From Pseudomonas brenneri (GTDB taxonomy: Bacteria; Pseudomonadota; Gammaproteobacteria; Pseudomonadales; Pseudomonadaceae): 64,000 bases of DNA. The notes beneath the pieces were generated by a model. That model ran no database searches. It saw nothing but the letters and a program-made list of their open reading frames with translations, and was not told the DNA's origin. The DNA lies in the NCBI RefSeq assembly GCF_007858285.1, contig NZ_VFIL01000001.1:248001-312000 (forward strand), in the 5' to 3' direction. Shown piece after piece: positions 19,350 to 29,233 of the stretch. Position 1 is the first letter of the stretch. Each line of letters opens with the position of its first letter. The position numbers and the translations under genes are program-made.

Positions 19350-20452
19350 CGTTTGACTCACCCCTGGCCGCCTACCAGCAGGCCCTGGCCAATGGTTTTG
19401 TGGCTGACGATGCGCAACGCCAGGCGGTCGAGGCGTTGCAGGCATGCCATGCGGCGCTGCACCAAAGCGCCGAAACACCGGTCACCGGGGTTTACCTCTG
19501 GGGGCCGGTGGGGCGTGGCAAGACCTGGCTGATGGATCAGTTCTATCAGAGCCTGCGGGTGCCTGCGCGGCGCCAGCACTTTCATCACTTCATGGGCTGG
19601 GTGCACCAGCGCTCGTTCCAGTTGACCGGCACCCCCGATCCTTTGCAGGCCCTGGCCCGTGAGTTGGCCGGGGACGTGCGGGTGTTGTGTTTTGACGAAC
19701 TGTTCGTCAATGACATCGGTGACGCGATCATTCTGGGGCGCCTGTTCCAGGTGATGTTCGACGAAGGGGTGGTGATAGTCTGCACCTCCAACCAACCGCC
19801 GGAGCAGTTGTACACCGGCGGTTTCAACCGTGAGCGCTTCCTGCCGGCCATTGAGGCGATCAAGGCCCATATGCAGGTGGTGCCGGTCGCCGGGAGTGAA
19901 GATCACCGCTTGCATCCGGGAACCGCTGAGCAGCGCTACTGGGTGGATGAGCCTCAGGCACTGGCACAGGTCTTTGCGCGCTTGAGCGAGGGGCAAGCCT
20001 GCAGCGCTGCGTCGGTTGTCGTGGGTTCGCGCAGTATTGCCACGGTGCAGTCGTGCGAGACGGTGCTGTGGTGCCGTTACGCTGACTTGTGCGAGCAACC
20101 CCTGGCGGCCATGGATTTCATGCAGCTGTGTGATCGCTACAGCGCCATATTACTCGGCGAAGTCCCCAGCTTGAGTGCACAGCAGCGTCCCGGACGTATC
20201 GCCCGCGGCACCGAAGACGGTGCCCAGCGTGTGGATGCGGGGGATCGTGAGTTACCGCAACTGTCTGTGCACGACGACAGCGTGCGGCGCTTTATCGCCC
20301 TGGTCGATGAGTGTTACGACCGTAAAGTACCGTTGTATATCGAGGCCAAGGTGCCCTTGGTGTCGCTTTATACCGAGGGTTACCTGGAGTTTGCGTTCCG
20401 CCGGACCCTCAGTCGCTTGCAAGAAATGCAGCTGCAGCGCTTTGGTAGATAA
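19346..20452 (+). CDS. zapE: Cell division ATPase ZapE (AFG1 family)
   Basis: A 368-residue AFG1/LACE1-type AAA+ ATPase with Walker A GPVGRGKT (residues 53-60) and Walker B VLCFDELFVND. In E. coli the homologue ZapE associates with the FtsZ ring under stress. Length and motif order fit. It is translationally coupled to pepN through a four-base overlap. Confidence 0.92.
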   Translation: MTFDSPLAAYQQALANGFVADDAQRQAVEALQACHAALHQSAETPVTGVYLWGPVGRGKTWLMDQFYQSLRVPARRQHFHHFMGWVHQRSFQLTGTPDPLQALARELAGDVRVLCFDELFVNDIGDAIILGRLFQVMFDEGVVIVCTSNQPPEQLYTGGFNRERFLPAIEAIKAHMQVVPVAGSEDHRLHPGTAEQRYWVDEPQALAQVFARLSEGQACSAASVVVGSRSIATVQSCETVLWCRYADLCEQPLAAMDFMQLCDRYSAILLGEVPSLSAQQRPGRIARGTEDGAQRVDAGDRELPQLSVHDDSVRRFIALVDECYDRKVPLYIEAKVPLVSLYTEGYLEFAFRRTLSRLQEMQLQRFGR

Positions 20453-20603
20453 TGGCCTTGAGCCATCTTCTGTCGATTGAAAGCGCGATCGCACTTTCCT
20501 GCACCAACCTGTCATTAATCTCCTTCATCTATGGCCTACAGCCCGCTTACAATCGAGGTTTTGCGGGGAGGTGATCCCTGCCTATCTGCTATCGAGGAAG
20601 GAA

Positions 20604-21095
20604 ATGGAAGCCGCAGAAATACTGGTGCTGCAAGCCAGCTACAGCAACCCCGTACAGGCCGAGGCCATCGGCCTGTTGCTCAATCACTACGCACAAGACC
20701 CCATGGGCGGGGGCAAGGCCTTGTCCGCCGATCTGTTGGCGCAACTGCCGGCTGAGTTGGCCAAGCGTCCCCATGCATTCAGCGTGCTGGCCTTTGTCGG
20801 CGGTGAGCCGGCCGGGCTGGTGAATTGCTTCGAAGGTTTCTCGACCTTCGCCTGTCGTCCGCTGGTCAACGTGCATGATGTGGTGGTCATGGAGCAATTT
20901 CGTGGCTTGGGCCTGAGCCAGAAAATGCTGCAAAAGGTCGAGGAAATCGCCCGTCAGCGCGGTTGCTGCAAGATCACCCTGGAGGTGCTGGAAGGTAATC
21001 CAGTGGCACAGGCGTCATACCGCAAGTTTGGTTTTGATGATTCGGTATTCGACCCGGCCCATGGCCGCATGTTGTTCTGGAGCAAGGCGCTCTAA
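20604..21095 (+). CDS. GNAT-family N-acetyltransferase
   Basis: 163 residues from the ATG at 20604, which has AGGAAGG just upstream; a longer open frame exists but is poorly supported. The acetyl-CoA binding core is visible as VVVMEQFRGLGLSQKML followed by ITLEVLEGNPVAQASYRKFGF, typical motif A and B of GNAT enzymes. Substrate unknown. It stands alone, about 150 bases after zapE. Confidence 0.88.
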   Translation: MEAAEILVLQASYSNPVQAEAIGLLLNHYAQDPMGGGKALSADLLAQLPAELAKRPHAFSVLAFVGGEPAGLVNCFEGFSTFACRPLVNVHDVVVMEQFRGLGLSQKMLQKVEEIARQRGCCKITLEVLEGNPVAQASYRKFGFDDSVFDPAHGRMLFWSKAL

Positions 21096-21138
21096 TCAAT
21101 GCTGATGGTTTTCACGCGAAGCATGGGAATCATCGGGC

Positions 21139-21164
21139 AAAAAAAAGCGCCCGATACAGGGCGC
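21139..21164 (-). terminator. Rho-independent terminator of the small secreted protein gene
   Basis: On the minus strand, GCGCCC and GGGCGC pair around a six-base loop and run into eight T residues. It is placed about 50 bases after the stop of the gene at 21217-21438. Confidence 0.82.
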
Positions 21165-21216
21165 CAAGTTGACCTTCACCATCGGAGCACAATGGTGCCG
21201 GGTAGTACTCAGTGCA

Positions 21217-21438
21217 TCAGCTCTTGGGTTGCTCGGTGTCCCGCGCCTGTTCGGCGGATCCGGATTTAGCACCCTTGGTATCGGCGGCCGCAGTTTGCTC
21301 GGTGCTGCTGCGGGTCTGCTCCTGGATAAAGCTGAAGTTGTTGAAATGCTCCTTCACGCGATCCGAGCCGCCTTCGGCGAAGGCGGCAACGGAGGTCAGG
21401 CCCAGCAGGCCGGCGAGCATCAAGGCTGAAAGTTTCAT
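21217..21438 (-). CDS. Small secreted protein of unknown function
   Basis: A 73-residue product starting MKLSALMLAGLLGLTSVAAF, a clear Sec signal peptide with likely cleavage after AFA. The mature part of about 50 residues is very polar and rich in Ser, Thr, Glu and Ala, probably disordered. I do not recognise a family. I prefer the start at 21438 over the ATG five codons upstream, because it places the signal peptide at the N-terminus. Confidence 0.72.
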   Translation of the reverse strand: MKLSALMLAGLLGLTSVAAFAEGGSDRVKEHFNNFSFIQEQTRSSTEQTAAADTKGAKSGSAEQARDTEQPKS

Positions 21439-21541
21439 CGCATGTATTCCCATTAAAAGTGATCGGTATCTGCACCGTCCCTGATCAGATTTATGGGAAT
21501 AGTCTGTAGGAAACTTATTAAGTGGGAATTAACGTCAAGAA

Positions 21542-21575
21542 CATCCAAAGTTAACGGGACGGTTAGCTTTGGATG
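21542..21575 (-). terminator. Hairpin terminator of cptA
   Basis: Arms 21542-21555 and 21562-21575 pair over 14 positions with a single mismatch around a six-base loop. On the minus strand the hairpin is followed by TTCTTG. It lies 15 bases beyond the cptA stop. Confidence 0.72.
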
Positions 21576-21589
21576 GCGTGCGGAGGGGG

Positions 21590-23335
21590 TTACTTCTGCA
21601 CCACATTCCTTGGGGCGGTGCTGGCCTTGGGCTTGATCAGGCTGAAGTCGATCAAGGCCTTCTGCGGACGCTGGTAGGGATCGCCAATCAACAACGGCCG
21701 TGGCTTGAAGCTATCGCTGACCAGGCTGCGACTGCGGTCCAATTCGTCGAAGCTCAGGCCCGCCAGGTCGGCCCAGGTGTGAATCAACTGCGAGCTACTG
21801 TAGGGCCGTTGCACGTCGCCTTGCATATTCCAGTCGTGGGTGGCGCGCCACTTTGGCGACGCCCAGGTCATGAAGGGAATGGTGTACATCGGCGCCGTCG
21901 GCTTGCCTTCGTTGCGGCCCAGGGTGTCGTGGCCTGCCGAGTCGAACACATCCTCGCCGTGGTCGGACAGGTACAGCAAGAACCCATTGGGGTCGGTCTT
22001 GGCGTAGTCCTTGATCAGGCTCGACACCACGAAATCGTTGTAGCGCACCGCGTTGTCATAGCTGTTGTAGGTCGGCAGTTGATCATCGTTCACACCGTCC
22101 GGGACGCTCTGACGGTCGGTAAAGGTGTCGAAGCTCGGCGGGTAGCGGTACTGATAACTCATGTGGGTGCCCAACAGGTGCACCACGATCAGCTTGCGCT
22201 CGGCCTTGTCGGCGAGGGCCTTGGAGAACGGCTCCAGCACATCGCCATCGTACTGGCGGGCGTTCTGGTTGCGGTTGTTATTGAGGTACACCTGCTCGTC
22301 GGCCTGTTCGGAGAACGTGGTGAGCATGGTATTGCGCTTGGTCATCGTCTGCTGGTTGGTGATCCAGAAGGTCTTGTATCCAGCCTGTTTCATCATGCTG
22401 ACGATGGACGGGGTCTTGAGGTACAGGTCCGGGTGCTCTTCGTCGGCAAAGGTCAGCACCTGTTGCAGCGCCTCGATGGTGTAGGGGCGCGGGGTGATGA
22501 CGTTGTCGAAGACGTCCAGTTGGTCGCGCAGCTTGTCCAGCTCCGGGGTGGTCTTGCGTGGGTAGCCGTAGAGGCTCATGCGCTGGCGGTTGGTGGACTC
22601 ACCGATTACCAGGACCAGGGTCGACGGCTGGCCGGCCATGCTGTCCTTGAAGTTGCTCAGGGGTGGGATCTTGCTGGCGTTGTCGAGCATGCCCTGCATG
22701 TTATTCAGTTGCTGGGTGTAGCGACGATAGGCGACGATCATCTGCCACGGTACAGCCGGTTCGACACGGGTTTCGAAACCATCGATGGCCCGCTCCAGGG
22801 TGTCGTTGGTGGCGATCTGCTTGACCAGCGGATAACCAACAATCGCCAGCACAATCGCGGTCGCCGCGATCATTGCCCGGCCCCTGGGCAGATAGACCGG
22901 GCGCACGCGGGTCCACAGGAAAATGGCCAGGGCGGTGTGGGCAATGAAGGCCAGCACGATCCACCAGGCAAAATATTGGGTGGCGTACTCGCCGGCTTCA
23001 GAGATGTTCGACTCGAACATGATGAAGATGACGCTCTGGGAAAATTCCTGCTGGTAAATAAAGAAATAGCCCAGGCTGGCCATGGAACAGGCCCACAACA
23101 CCACGCCGATCAACGCGGCCAGCAGCCGGGTGCGATGTGGGAAGAGAAGCATGGGCGCCAACCACAATGCGCTCATGAAGAACGCCTGGCGGAAACCACT
23201 GAAACCGGAAGTGCCGGTCAGCTGGATCAGCAGTTGGGTAATGCCTGAGAAATACCAGAAAAACAGGAACATCCAGCCAAGGCCGGCCCAATCAAACCCT
23301 TTTGCAGACTTCGTGCTGCGTTTGAACATCGCCAT
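21590..23335 (-). CDS. cptA: Phosphoethanolamine transferase CptA
   Basis: 581 residues. About five membrane helices in the first 190 residues are followed by a periplasmic sulfatase-fold domain with the nucleophile motif LVIGESTNR (Thr) and the metal-site segment YLSDHGEDV. This is the EptA/CptA layout; overall sequence fits CptA, which adds phosphoethanolamine to core heptose of lipopolysaccharide. The start MAMFKR at 23335 is preceded by GGAG at six bases; an ATG further upstream lacks such a site. Confidence 0.87.
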   Translation of the reverse strand: MAMFKRSTKSAKGFDWAGLGWMFLFFWYFSGITQLLIQLTGTSGFSGFRQAFFMSALWLAPMLLFPHRTRLLAALIGVVLWACSMASLGYFFIYQQEFSQSVIFIMFESNISEAGEYATQYFAWWIVLAFIAHTALAIFLWTRVRPVYLPRGRAMIAATAIVLAIVGYPLVKQIATNDTLERAIDGFETRVEPAVPWQMIVAYRRYTQQLNNMQGMLDNASKIPPLSNFKDSMAGQPSTLVLVIGESTNRQRMSLYGYPRKTTPELDKLRDQLDVFDNVITPRPYTIEALQQVLTFADEEHPDLYLKTPSIVSMMKQAGYKTFWITNQQTMTKRNTMLTTFSEQADEQVYLNNNRNQNARQYDGDVLEPFSKALADKAERKLIVVHLLGTHMSYQYRYPPSFDTFTDRQSVPDGVNDDQLPTYNSYDNAVRYNDFVVSSLIKDYAKTDPNGFLLYLSDHGEDVFDSAGHDTLGRNEGKPTAPMYTIPFMTWASPKWRATHDWNMQGDVQRPYSSSQLIHTWADLAGLSFDELDRSRSLVSDSFKPRPLLIGDPYQRPQKALIDFSLIKPKASTAPRNVVQK

Positions 23336-23468
23336 GCAGCGCTCCAACCCAATAATTACCACCGCCCATGCGTGAGGCGGCGTTCTGGCGGGGGATTATC
23401 GGGAAGGGCGGGTGAAAACTTTGTGAGTTGGATCCGAGGTGGCAATTCTTGCCGGCTCCTGCAAAGGG

Positions 23469-23633
23469 TCAGCAGGTGATGGCTTGATTCGTGAGCTGGG
23501 CCTGCAACTGCGCACGCAGACGTAGCACTTCCTGCTGCAACTGTTCACGTTCGTCTTTCAACTGGCGCAGTTCGTCGCGGCGCACGGTCACGTAAAGGGT
23601 CTGTGGCGGGCGTGTCATCTGTGCAGTGCGCAT
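23469..23633 (-). CDS. Small coiled-coil protein
   Basis: A 54-residue ORF with a good AGGT ribosome-binding site before its ATG. The middle of the protein is a run of Leu/Glu/Arg/Gln heptads (about residues 20-47), predicted to be a coiled coil, so it probably oligomerises. No family is recognised. It stands alone between cptA and gnd, oriented leftward. Confidence 0.62.
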   Translation of the reverse strand: MRTAQMTRPPQTLYVTVRRDELRQLKDEREQLQQEVLRLRAQLQAQLTNQAITC

Positions 23634-23899
23634 TGCTTACCTCGCAAATAGCCGGTGTATTGCGGTGCCAGAGCGCGTGATTGAAGGCGCATGGCAGGAG
23701 TCAGGGGCGATTCTGATTTCTTTTTTGTCTCAATGGAACTTTTTTATTTTTCACGGTCGATGTGACTTTTCCGGGGGTGATGGTGAAAGGATGGCCACTT
23801 TTTCTGATGAAACTAGTGCGATTGGCGCCGGACTAATCCCTCATTGCGCTATAAACTGTGTCACACATTTTTTTGATTTGTAGTTAGGAGCATCAACAC

Positions 23900-24880
23900 A
23901 TGCAACTGGGGATTATCGGACTAGGCCGCATGGGCGGGAATATTGCGCGCCGCTTGATGCTCAATGGGCATACCACCGTGGTCTACGACCGCAATGAAGC
24001 ATTCGTCAAAGGCTTGAGCGAAGAGGGTGCGACCGGCGTTGCCGACCTCGCTGCCCTGGTTGCCGGCCTGCAAAAGCCGCGTGCGATCTGGGTCATGCTG
24101 CCGGCGGGCGAGGCGACCGAAACCACGATCAACGACCTCAGCGAACTGATGGAAGCCGGCGATGTGATCATCGACGGCGGCAACACCTTCTATAAAGACG
24201 ACGTGCGTCGCGGCAAGGCCCTGGCGGAAAAAGGCCTGCACTACATCGACGTCGGGACGTCCGGTGGCGTCTGGGGCCTGGAGCGTGGCTACTGCATGAT
24301 GATTGGTGGCGACGCCGAGACCGTCAAGCACTTGGACCCGATCTTCGCCACCCTCGCGCCAGGCCTGGGCGATATCCCACGCACCAAGGACCGTACCGCC
24401 ACTGATGATCGCGCCGAGCGTGGCTACATCCATGCAGGCCCCGCCGGCTCCGGGCATTTCGTGAAGATGATCCACAACGGCATCGAATACGGAATGATGC
24501 AGGCGTTTGCCGAAGGCTTTGACATCCTCAAGACCAAGAACTCGGAAAACCTGCCGCAAGACCAGCGTTTTGACCTGAACGTGGCCGACATTGCCGAAGT
24601 CTGGCGTCGTGGCAGCGTGGTTTCCTCCTGGCTGCTGGACCTGACCGCCGATGCCCTGGCGACCGACCCCAAGCTCGACGGTTATTCAGGTTCCGTGGCC
24701 GATAGCGGTGAAGGGCGCTGGACCATTGAAGCGGCCATGGAGCAATCGGTGCCGGTGCCGGTGCTGTCCAACTCGTTGTTCGCCCGTTTCCGCTCGCGTC
24801 AGCAAAGCACTTACGGTGACAAGTTGCTGTCGGCCATGCGCTTCGGCTTCGGCGGCCATGTGGAGACTTCCAAAAAATGA
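23900..24880 (+). CDS. gnd: 6-phosphogluconate dehydrogenase, decarboxylating, short type
   Basis: 326 residues, the short form of 6PGDH (the common form is about 470). Rossmann motif [13 protein letters not shown] at the N-terminus, then [23 protein letters not shown] and the catalytic [14 protein letters not shown]. It converts 6-phosphogluconate to ribulose 5-phosphate with NAD(P) reduction. The stop overlaps the zwf start (ATGA), tying the two oxidative pentose-phosphate enzymes together. Confidence 0.94.
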   Translation: MQLGIIGLGRMGGNIARRLMLNGHTTVVYDRNEAFVKGLSEEGATGVADLAALVAGLQKPRAIWVMLPAGEATETTINDLSELMEAGDVIIDGGNTFYKDDVRRGKALAEKGLHYIDVGTSGGVWGLERGYCMMIGGDAETVKHLDPIFATLAPGLGDIPRTKDRTATDDRAERGYIHAGPAGSGHFVKMIHNGIEYGMMQAFAEGFDILKTKNSENLPQDQRFDLNVADIAEVWRRGSVVSSWLLDLTADALATDPKLDGYSGSVADSGEGRWTIEAAMEQSVPVPVLSNSLFARFRSRQQSTYGDKLLSAMRFGFGGHVETSKK

Positions 24881-26400
24881 CGGCCAACGGCAAGAAACCC
24901 AAGGCCGAACCCGCTCCACCCACTACCTTGTTCCTGTTCGGCGCCCATGGCGACCTGGTCAAGCGCCTGCTGATGCCGGCGCTGTACAACCTCAGTCGCG
25001 ATGGCCTGTTGGGCGATGGGCTGCGGATTGTCGGGGTGGATCACAACGCTATCAGCGATGCCGACTTCGCCAAGAAACTCGAAGACTTCATCCGCACCGA
25101 AGCGGCGAGCAAGGTCAAGGGCAATGCCGAACATGCACTGGACCCACAGTTGTGGGCCCAGTTGGCCAAGGGCATCAGCTACGTGCAGGGGGATTTTCTC
25201 GATGACGGCACCTATGCCGATATCGCACAGAAGATCGCCGACAGTGGCACTGGCAATGCGGTGTTCTACCTGGCCACTGCGCCGCGCTTCTTCAGTGAAG
25301 TGGTGCAGCGCCTGGGCCGGGCCAACCTGCTGGAGGAAAGCCCCGAGGCTTTCCGCCGCGTGGTGATCGAAAAACCATTCGGCTCCGACCTGGCCACGGC
25401 CGAGGCGCTGAACGCCTGCCTGCTCAAGGTCATGAGCGAAAAACAGATCTATCGCATCGACCATTACCTGGGCAAGGAGACGGTGCAGAACATTCTGATC
25501 AGCCGTTTCTCCAACGTGCTGTTCGAAGCGTTCTGGAACAACCACTACATCGACCACGTGCAGATCACCGCTGCCGAAACCGTCGGCGTGGAAACCCGGG
25601 GCAGTTTCTTCGAAAACACCGGGACCTTGCGCGATATGGTGCCCAATCACCTGTTCCAACTGCTGGCAATGATTGCCATGGAACCGCCGGCGGCCTTTGG
25701 CGCCGACGCGGTGCGTGGCGAGAAGGCCAAGGTGATTGGTGCCGTGCGCCCATGGTCGATTGCGGATGCGCGGGCCAACTCGGTGCGTGGCCAGTACAGC
25801 GCCGGCGAGATCGGCGGCAAGTCACTGCCGGGCTACCGGGAAGAGGCGAATGTCGCACCCGACAGCAGCACCGAGACCTTCGTGGCGCTGAAGGTGATGA
25901 TCGATAACTGGCGCTGGGTCGGCGTGCCGTTCTACCTGCGTACCGGCAAGCGCATGAGCGTGCGCGACACCGAAATCGTCATCTGCTTCAAGCCAGCGCC
26001 CTATGCGCAGTTCCGCGACACCGAAGTCGACGAACTCAAGCCGACGTACCTGAAGATCCAGATCCAGCCCAATGAAGGCATGTGGTTCGACCTGCTGGCG
26101 AAAAAGCCCGGGCCGACCCTGGACATGGCCAACATCCAGCTAGGGTTTGCCTACAAGGATTTCTTCGAGATGCAGCCTTCCACTGGCTACGAAACGTTGA
26201 TCTATGACTGCCTGACCGGTGACCAGACGTTGTTCCAGCGCGCCGACAACATCGAAAATGGCTGGCGTGCCGTGCAGCCGTTCCTCGATGCCTGGAAGGA
26301 GGACGATGGAATTGAGGCCTACAAGGCAGGCGAAGACGGCCCCGCAGCGGCGGATGCATTGCTGGCCCGTGATGGCCGTGCCTGGCATAGCCTGGGATGA
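24877..26400 (+). CDS. zwf: Glucose-6-phosphate dehydrogenase
   Basis: 507 residues with the catalytic signature [13 protein letters not shown] and the N-terminal dinucleotide-binding [17 protein letters not shown]. The latter has His where most Zwf proteins have Ser or Thr (GASGDLTKR), a variant I associate with a second Zwf type. It oxidises glucose 6-phosphate to 6-phosphogluconolactone. Located between gnd and a HAD phosphatase with overlapping stops and starts on both sides. No pgl, eda or hexR is nearby, so this is probably not the main zwf locus. Confidence 0.94.
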   Translation: MTANGKKPKAEPAPPTTLFLFGAHGDLVKRLLMPALYNLSRDGLLGDGLRIVGVDHNAISDADFAKKLEDFIRTEAASKVKGNAEHALDPQLWAQLAKGISYVQGDFLDDGTYADIAQKIADSGTGNAVFYLATAPRFFSEVVQRLGRANLLEESPEAFRRVVIEKPFGSDLATAEALNACLLKVMSEKQIYRIDHYLGKETVQNILISRFSNVLFEAFWNNHYIDHVQITAAETVGVETRGSFFENTGTLRDMVPNHLFQLLAMIAMEPPAAFGADAVRGEKAKVIGAVRPWSIADARANSVRGQYSAGEIGGKSLPGYREEANVAPDSSTETFVALKVMIDNWRWVGVPFYLRTGKRMSVRDTEIVICFKPAPYAQFRDTEVDELKPTYLKIQIQPNEGMWFDLLAKKPGPTLDMANIQLGFAYKDFFEMQPSTGYETLIYDCLTGDQTLFQRADNIENGWRAVQPFLDAWKEDDGIEAYKAGEDGPAAADALLARDGRAWHSLG

Positions 26401-27221
26401 GTGAGGCGACGATTCACCCCATCCGATTTTTGTTGAGTGATATGGACGGCACCCTGTTGCTGCCCGATCACAGCCTGAGCCAGCGCACCATTGACGCGGT
26501 GCGTGCGTTGCGCGACGCCGGGGTGTTTTTCAGCCTCGCCACCGGGCGGCCGCCCAAGGCCATGCTGCAGCAGATCGAAGCCCTGGGCGTCGATGTGCCA
26601 ACAGCAGGCTTTAATGGTGGCACCCTGGTCAATCCGGACGGCAGCATCCTGGTGGCTCACCACTTGCCAGCGGAAGCGGCCCTGGTAGCACTGGCGCTGT
26701 TTTCCCCGCATCCGGATGTGGAAGTCTGGGTGTTTGCCGATGGCGACTGGCTGTTACGCGACGCCAGCGGTCCCATGGTGCCGCGTGAGCAACACGGCCT
26801 GGGGTACGCGCCCGTGGTGGTGGAGAGTTTCGAGCCGTTCCTGGAACGGATCGATAAGATCGTCGCTGCCAGTAACAACACGCAACTGCTGATTGAACTG
26901 GAGGCGCAATTGCAGCCCAAGGTCCAGGGGCTGGCGCAGGTGTCGCGTTCGCAGCCGGTCTATCTCGATGTCACGGCAATGCAGGCCAATAAGGGCGATG
27001 CCCTGAAAACCCTGGCAGCCCATCTTGGGGTGGCGCTGGAGCAAACGGCGGCTATCGGCGATGGCGGCAATGACTCGGCGATGTTTCATGTCGCCGGGCT
27101 GTCGATTGCCATGGGCCAGGCCGAAGAGGCGGTCAAGCGTCAGGCCAATGTGGTCACTGGCAGCAATGTCGAGGACGGCGCGGCCCAGGCGATTGAGCGG
27201 TTTATCCTGGCGAGCGCTTGA
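26397..27221 (+). CDS. Cof-type HAD-superfamily sugar phosphatase
   Basis: 274 residues with the HAD nucleophile motif SDMDGTLLLPD, a type IIB cap and the C-terminal GDGGNDSAMF that closes the active site. Cof-type enzymes dephosphorylate sugar phosphates and related compounds. The start overlaps the zwf stop, so it is in the gnd-zwf operon and may remove a pentose-phosphate pathway by-product; the substrate is inference. Confidence 0.9.
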   Translation: MSEATIHPIRFLLSDMDGTLLLPDHSLSQRTIDAVRALRDAGVFFSLATGRPPKAMLQQIEALGVDVPTAGFNGGTLVNPDGSILVAHHLPAEAALVALALFSPHPDVEVWVFADGDWLLRDASGPMVPREQHGLGYAPVVVESFEPFLERIDKIVAASNNTQLLIELEAQLQPKVQGLAQVSRSQPVYLDVTAMQANKGDALKTLAAHLGVALEQTAAIGDGGNDSAMFHVAGLSIAMGQAEEAVKRQANVVTGSNVEDGAAQAIERFILASA

Positions 27222-27231
27222 GCGCTCGCCA
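27208..27231. terminator. Palindromic hairpin spanning the HAD gene stop codon
   Basis: TGGCGAGCGC (27208-27217) and GCGCTCGCCA (27222-27231) form a perfect 10-bp stem whose TTGA loop contains the stop codon. The nhaB gene converges on it only 15 bases beyond the HAD stop, so it may serve both directions. There is no T-run, so efficient intrinsic termination is doubtful. Confidence 0.5.
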
Positions 27232-27236
27232 TCCCT

Positions 27237-28739
27237 TCACAGCCAGTAACTGACCCCGTACCAGCCCAGCACACCCATCACCACCGTATACGGCAGCGCC
27301 ATCCACACCATGCGCCCGTAGGACAGGCGAATCAGCGGTGCAATCGCCGACGTCAACAAGAACAGGAACGCCGCCTGGCCATTGGGCGTCGCCACGCTGG
27401 GCAGGTTGGTCCCGGTATTGATCGCAATGGCCAGGGTCTCGAAGTGCTCGCGGCTCATATGGCCGGACACAAACGCCTGCTTGACCTCGGTGATGTAGAT
27501 CGTCGCCACAAACACGTTATCGCTGATTGCGGACAACAGGCCATTGGCAATAAACAGCATGCCCGGTTGTTGTTCGGCGGGCAGGGCCAGCACCCATTGG
27601 ATCAATGGGGTGAACAGTTGTTGATCATGAATCACCGCCACCACGGCAAAAAACACCACCAGCAACGCGGTAAAGGGCAGGGCGTCCTTGAAGGCATTGC
27701 CGATGCGGTGCTCTTCGGTAATCCCGGTAAAGGCGGTGATCAGCACAATCACCAGCAAGCCGATCAGGCCTACTTCGGCGATATGAAAGGCCAGGCCGGC
27801 GATCAGGATCAGCGCCGCCAAGCCCTGGACAATCAGCGCCGCACGCTGGCGTGGCGTGCGCTCGGCATTGTCTTCACGGGCGTAGTTGGCCAGCACCTGG
27901 CGTACGTTATCCGGCAGCAGCGTGCCGTAGCCAAACCAGCGCAACTTTTCCAGCAGGACGCAGGTGGCCAGACCGGCGACCAACACGGGCAGGGATACCG
28001 GAGCAATCCGCTGGAAGAACTCGCTGAAGTTCCAACCCATCTCATGGCCGATCAGCAGGTTCTGTGGCTCGCCCACCAAGGTGCACACGCCACCCAGGGC
28101 TGTGCCGACGGCGCCATGCATCAATAGGCTGCGCAGAAACGCGCGGAACTGCTCAAGGTCGGCGTGGTGCAAGGTGGGCAACTGTTGGTCGTCGCTAAAT
28201 TCACTGTCCTGGCGCGGATCGTTGCCACTGGCCACGCGGTGATAGACCGAATAGAACCCCACGGCGGCGCTGATAATCACCGCCGTCACAGTCAAGGCAT
28301 CGAGAAAAGCGGACAGAAAGGCAGACAAAAAGCAGAACATCAGCCCCAACAGCGCCTTGGAGCGCACACCGAGTAACAGGCGCGAAAACAGAAACAGCAG
28401 CAAGTCCTTCATAAAGTAGATGCCGGCCACCATAAACATCAGCAGCAGGATCACCGGAAAGTTGTGCAGCAGCTCGTCGTACAGCGCCTGGGGCGTGGTC
28501 ATGCGCAGCAACAGCGCCTCGACCATCAACAGCCCACCGGGCATCAACGGGTAGCAGTGCAGCGCCATGGCCAGGGTGAAAATGAACTCTGCCACCAGTA
28601 GCCAACCGGCCGCCACTGGGCCAAAAAACCACAGTACCAGAGGGTTGAGGATCAGGAATGCGAGGATGCTGGCCTTGTACCAACGGGGCGAGTGCCCAAG
28701 AAAATTATGGGCGAAGGCCTGGGCCATTGATCCGGACAT
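27237..28739 (-). CDS. nhaB: Na+/H+ antiporter NhaB
   Basis: 500 residues, exactly the family size, with about 12 hydrophobic helices. Characteristic segments include [18 protein letters not shown] and [18 protein letters not shown]. It extrudes Na+ in exchange for protons. The start at 28739 follows AAGGAG at six bases; the ten residues of open frame upstream are not used. Confidence 0.95.
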   Translation of the reverse strand: MSGSMAQAFAHNFLGHSPRWYKASILAFLILNPLVLWFFGPVAAGWLLVAEFIFTLAMALHCYPLMPGGLLMVEALLLRMTTPQALYDELLHNFPVILLLMFMVAGIYFMKDLLLFLFSRLLLGVRSKALLGLMFCFLSAFLSAFLDALTVTAVIISAAVGFYSVYHRVASGNDPRQDSEFSDDQQLPTLHHADLEQFRAFLRSLLMHGAVGTALGGVCTLVGEPQNLLIGHEMGWNFSEFFQRIAPVSLPVLVAGLATCVLLEKLRWFGYGTLLPDNVRQVLANYAREDNAERTPRQRAALIVQGLAALILIAGLAFHIAEVGLIGLLVIVLITAFTGITEEHRIGNAFKDALPFTALLVVFFAVVAVIHDQQLFTPLIQWVLALPAEQQPGMLFIANGLLSAISDNVFVATIYITEVKQAFVSGHMSREHFETLAIAINTGTNLPSVATPNGQAAFLFLLTSAIAPLIRLSYGRMVWMALPYTVVMGVLGWYGVSYWL

Positions 28740-28789
28740 AGGGTGCTCCTTGGGGCGAGAAGCGCGCAAGGTGCCCGATGTTCACCCAA

Positions 28790-28904
28790 TGTAGGAGCGA
28801 GCTTGCTCGCGAAAAACCTGAGGGTGCCGCATACATCCTGGTGCCCTGCGGCATTGTTAAAGTTTTTCGTCGGAACGCCGCCCGGAGACAAGCTCGCTCC
28901 TACA
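28790..28904. repeat. REP-type inverted repeat, partly degenerate (copy C)
   Basis: The left arm is the intact GTAGGAGCGAGCTTGCTCGC. The right arm keeps only its outer part (AAGCTCGCTCCTAC), and its inner half has diverged (GCCGCCCGGAGAC). It lies upstream of nhaB. Confidence 0.8.
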
Positions 28905-28935
28905 GTAAATGCGTCAGTCAGCGAATAACCGATCA

Positions 28936-28960
28936 GCACTTACAAAGTTGCAGTAAGTGC
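28936..28960 (-). terminator. Hairpin after the 88-residue protein gene
   Basis: GCACTTAC and GTAAGTGC pair perfectly around a nine-base loop, seven bases beyond the stop codon. There is no clear T-run, so this may be a decay barrier rather than a true terminator. Confidence 0.4.
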
Positions 28961-28966
28961 GTGAGC

Positions 28967-29233
28967 TTACTTAGGCATTGCCCAGGACTGTAGTTGATAA
29001 CCTTCGCCATTGAGTTCGGCGCGGGCTTGCAGCAGCAGGGTTTCCAATTGCTTGGGATCGGAATAAGTGCTGCAAGGAATCTGCTTGCGCCCGATGCGGT
29101 TTTCGGTGCGGTCGATAACGGTCAGGCTCAATTCGCCAGTCCCGTCTTGTGGGGCCCAGGCCACGCAGTGAAAGGGCTGGAAAGCACGGTCTGCGATCAA
29201 AAGAGCTTCGTTGATACGGAGCGGGGCGTTCAT
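28967..29233 (-). CDS. Conserved hypothetical protein, 88 residues
   Basis: A small soluble protein starting MNAPLRINEALLIADRAF, with no signal peptide or membrane helix and no motif I can assign. Similar proteins seem widespread in Pseudomonas. It is divergent from the sigma-54 regulator gene, with 341 bases between the two starts. Confidence 0.7.
   Translation of the reverse strand: MNAPLRINEALLIADRAFQPFHCVAWAPQDGTGELSLTVIDRTENRIGRKQIPCSTYSDPKQLETLLLQARAELNGEGYQLQSWAMPK

Noticed and set aside
16686..19478. A 930-codon open frame on the minus strand opposite pepN
   Set aside because: It mirrors the codon structure of a clear 885-residue aminopeptidase on the plus strand and has no family resemblance. 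Long antisense frames are common in high-GC pseudomonad genes.
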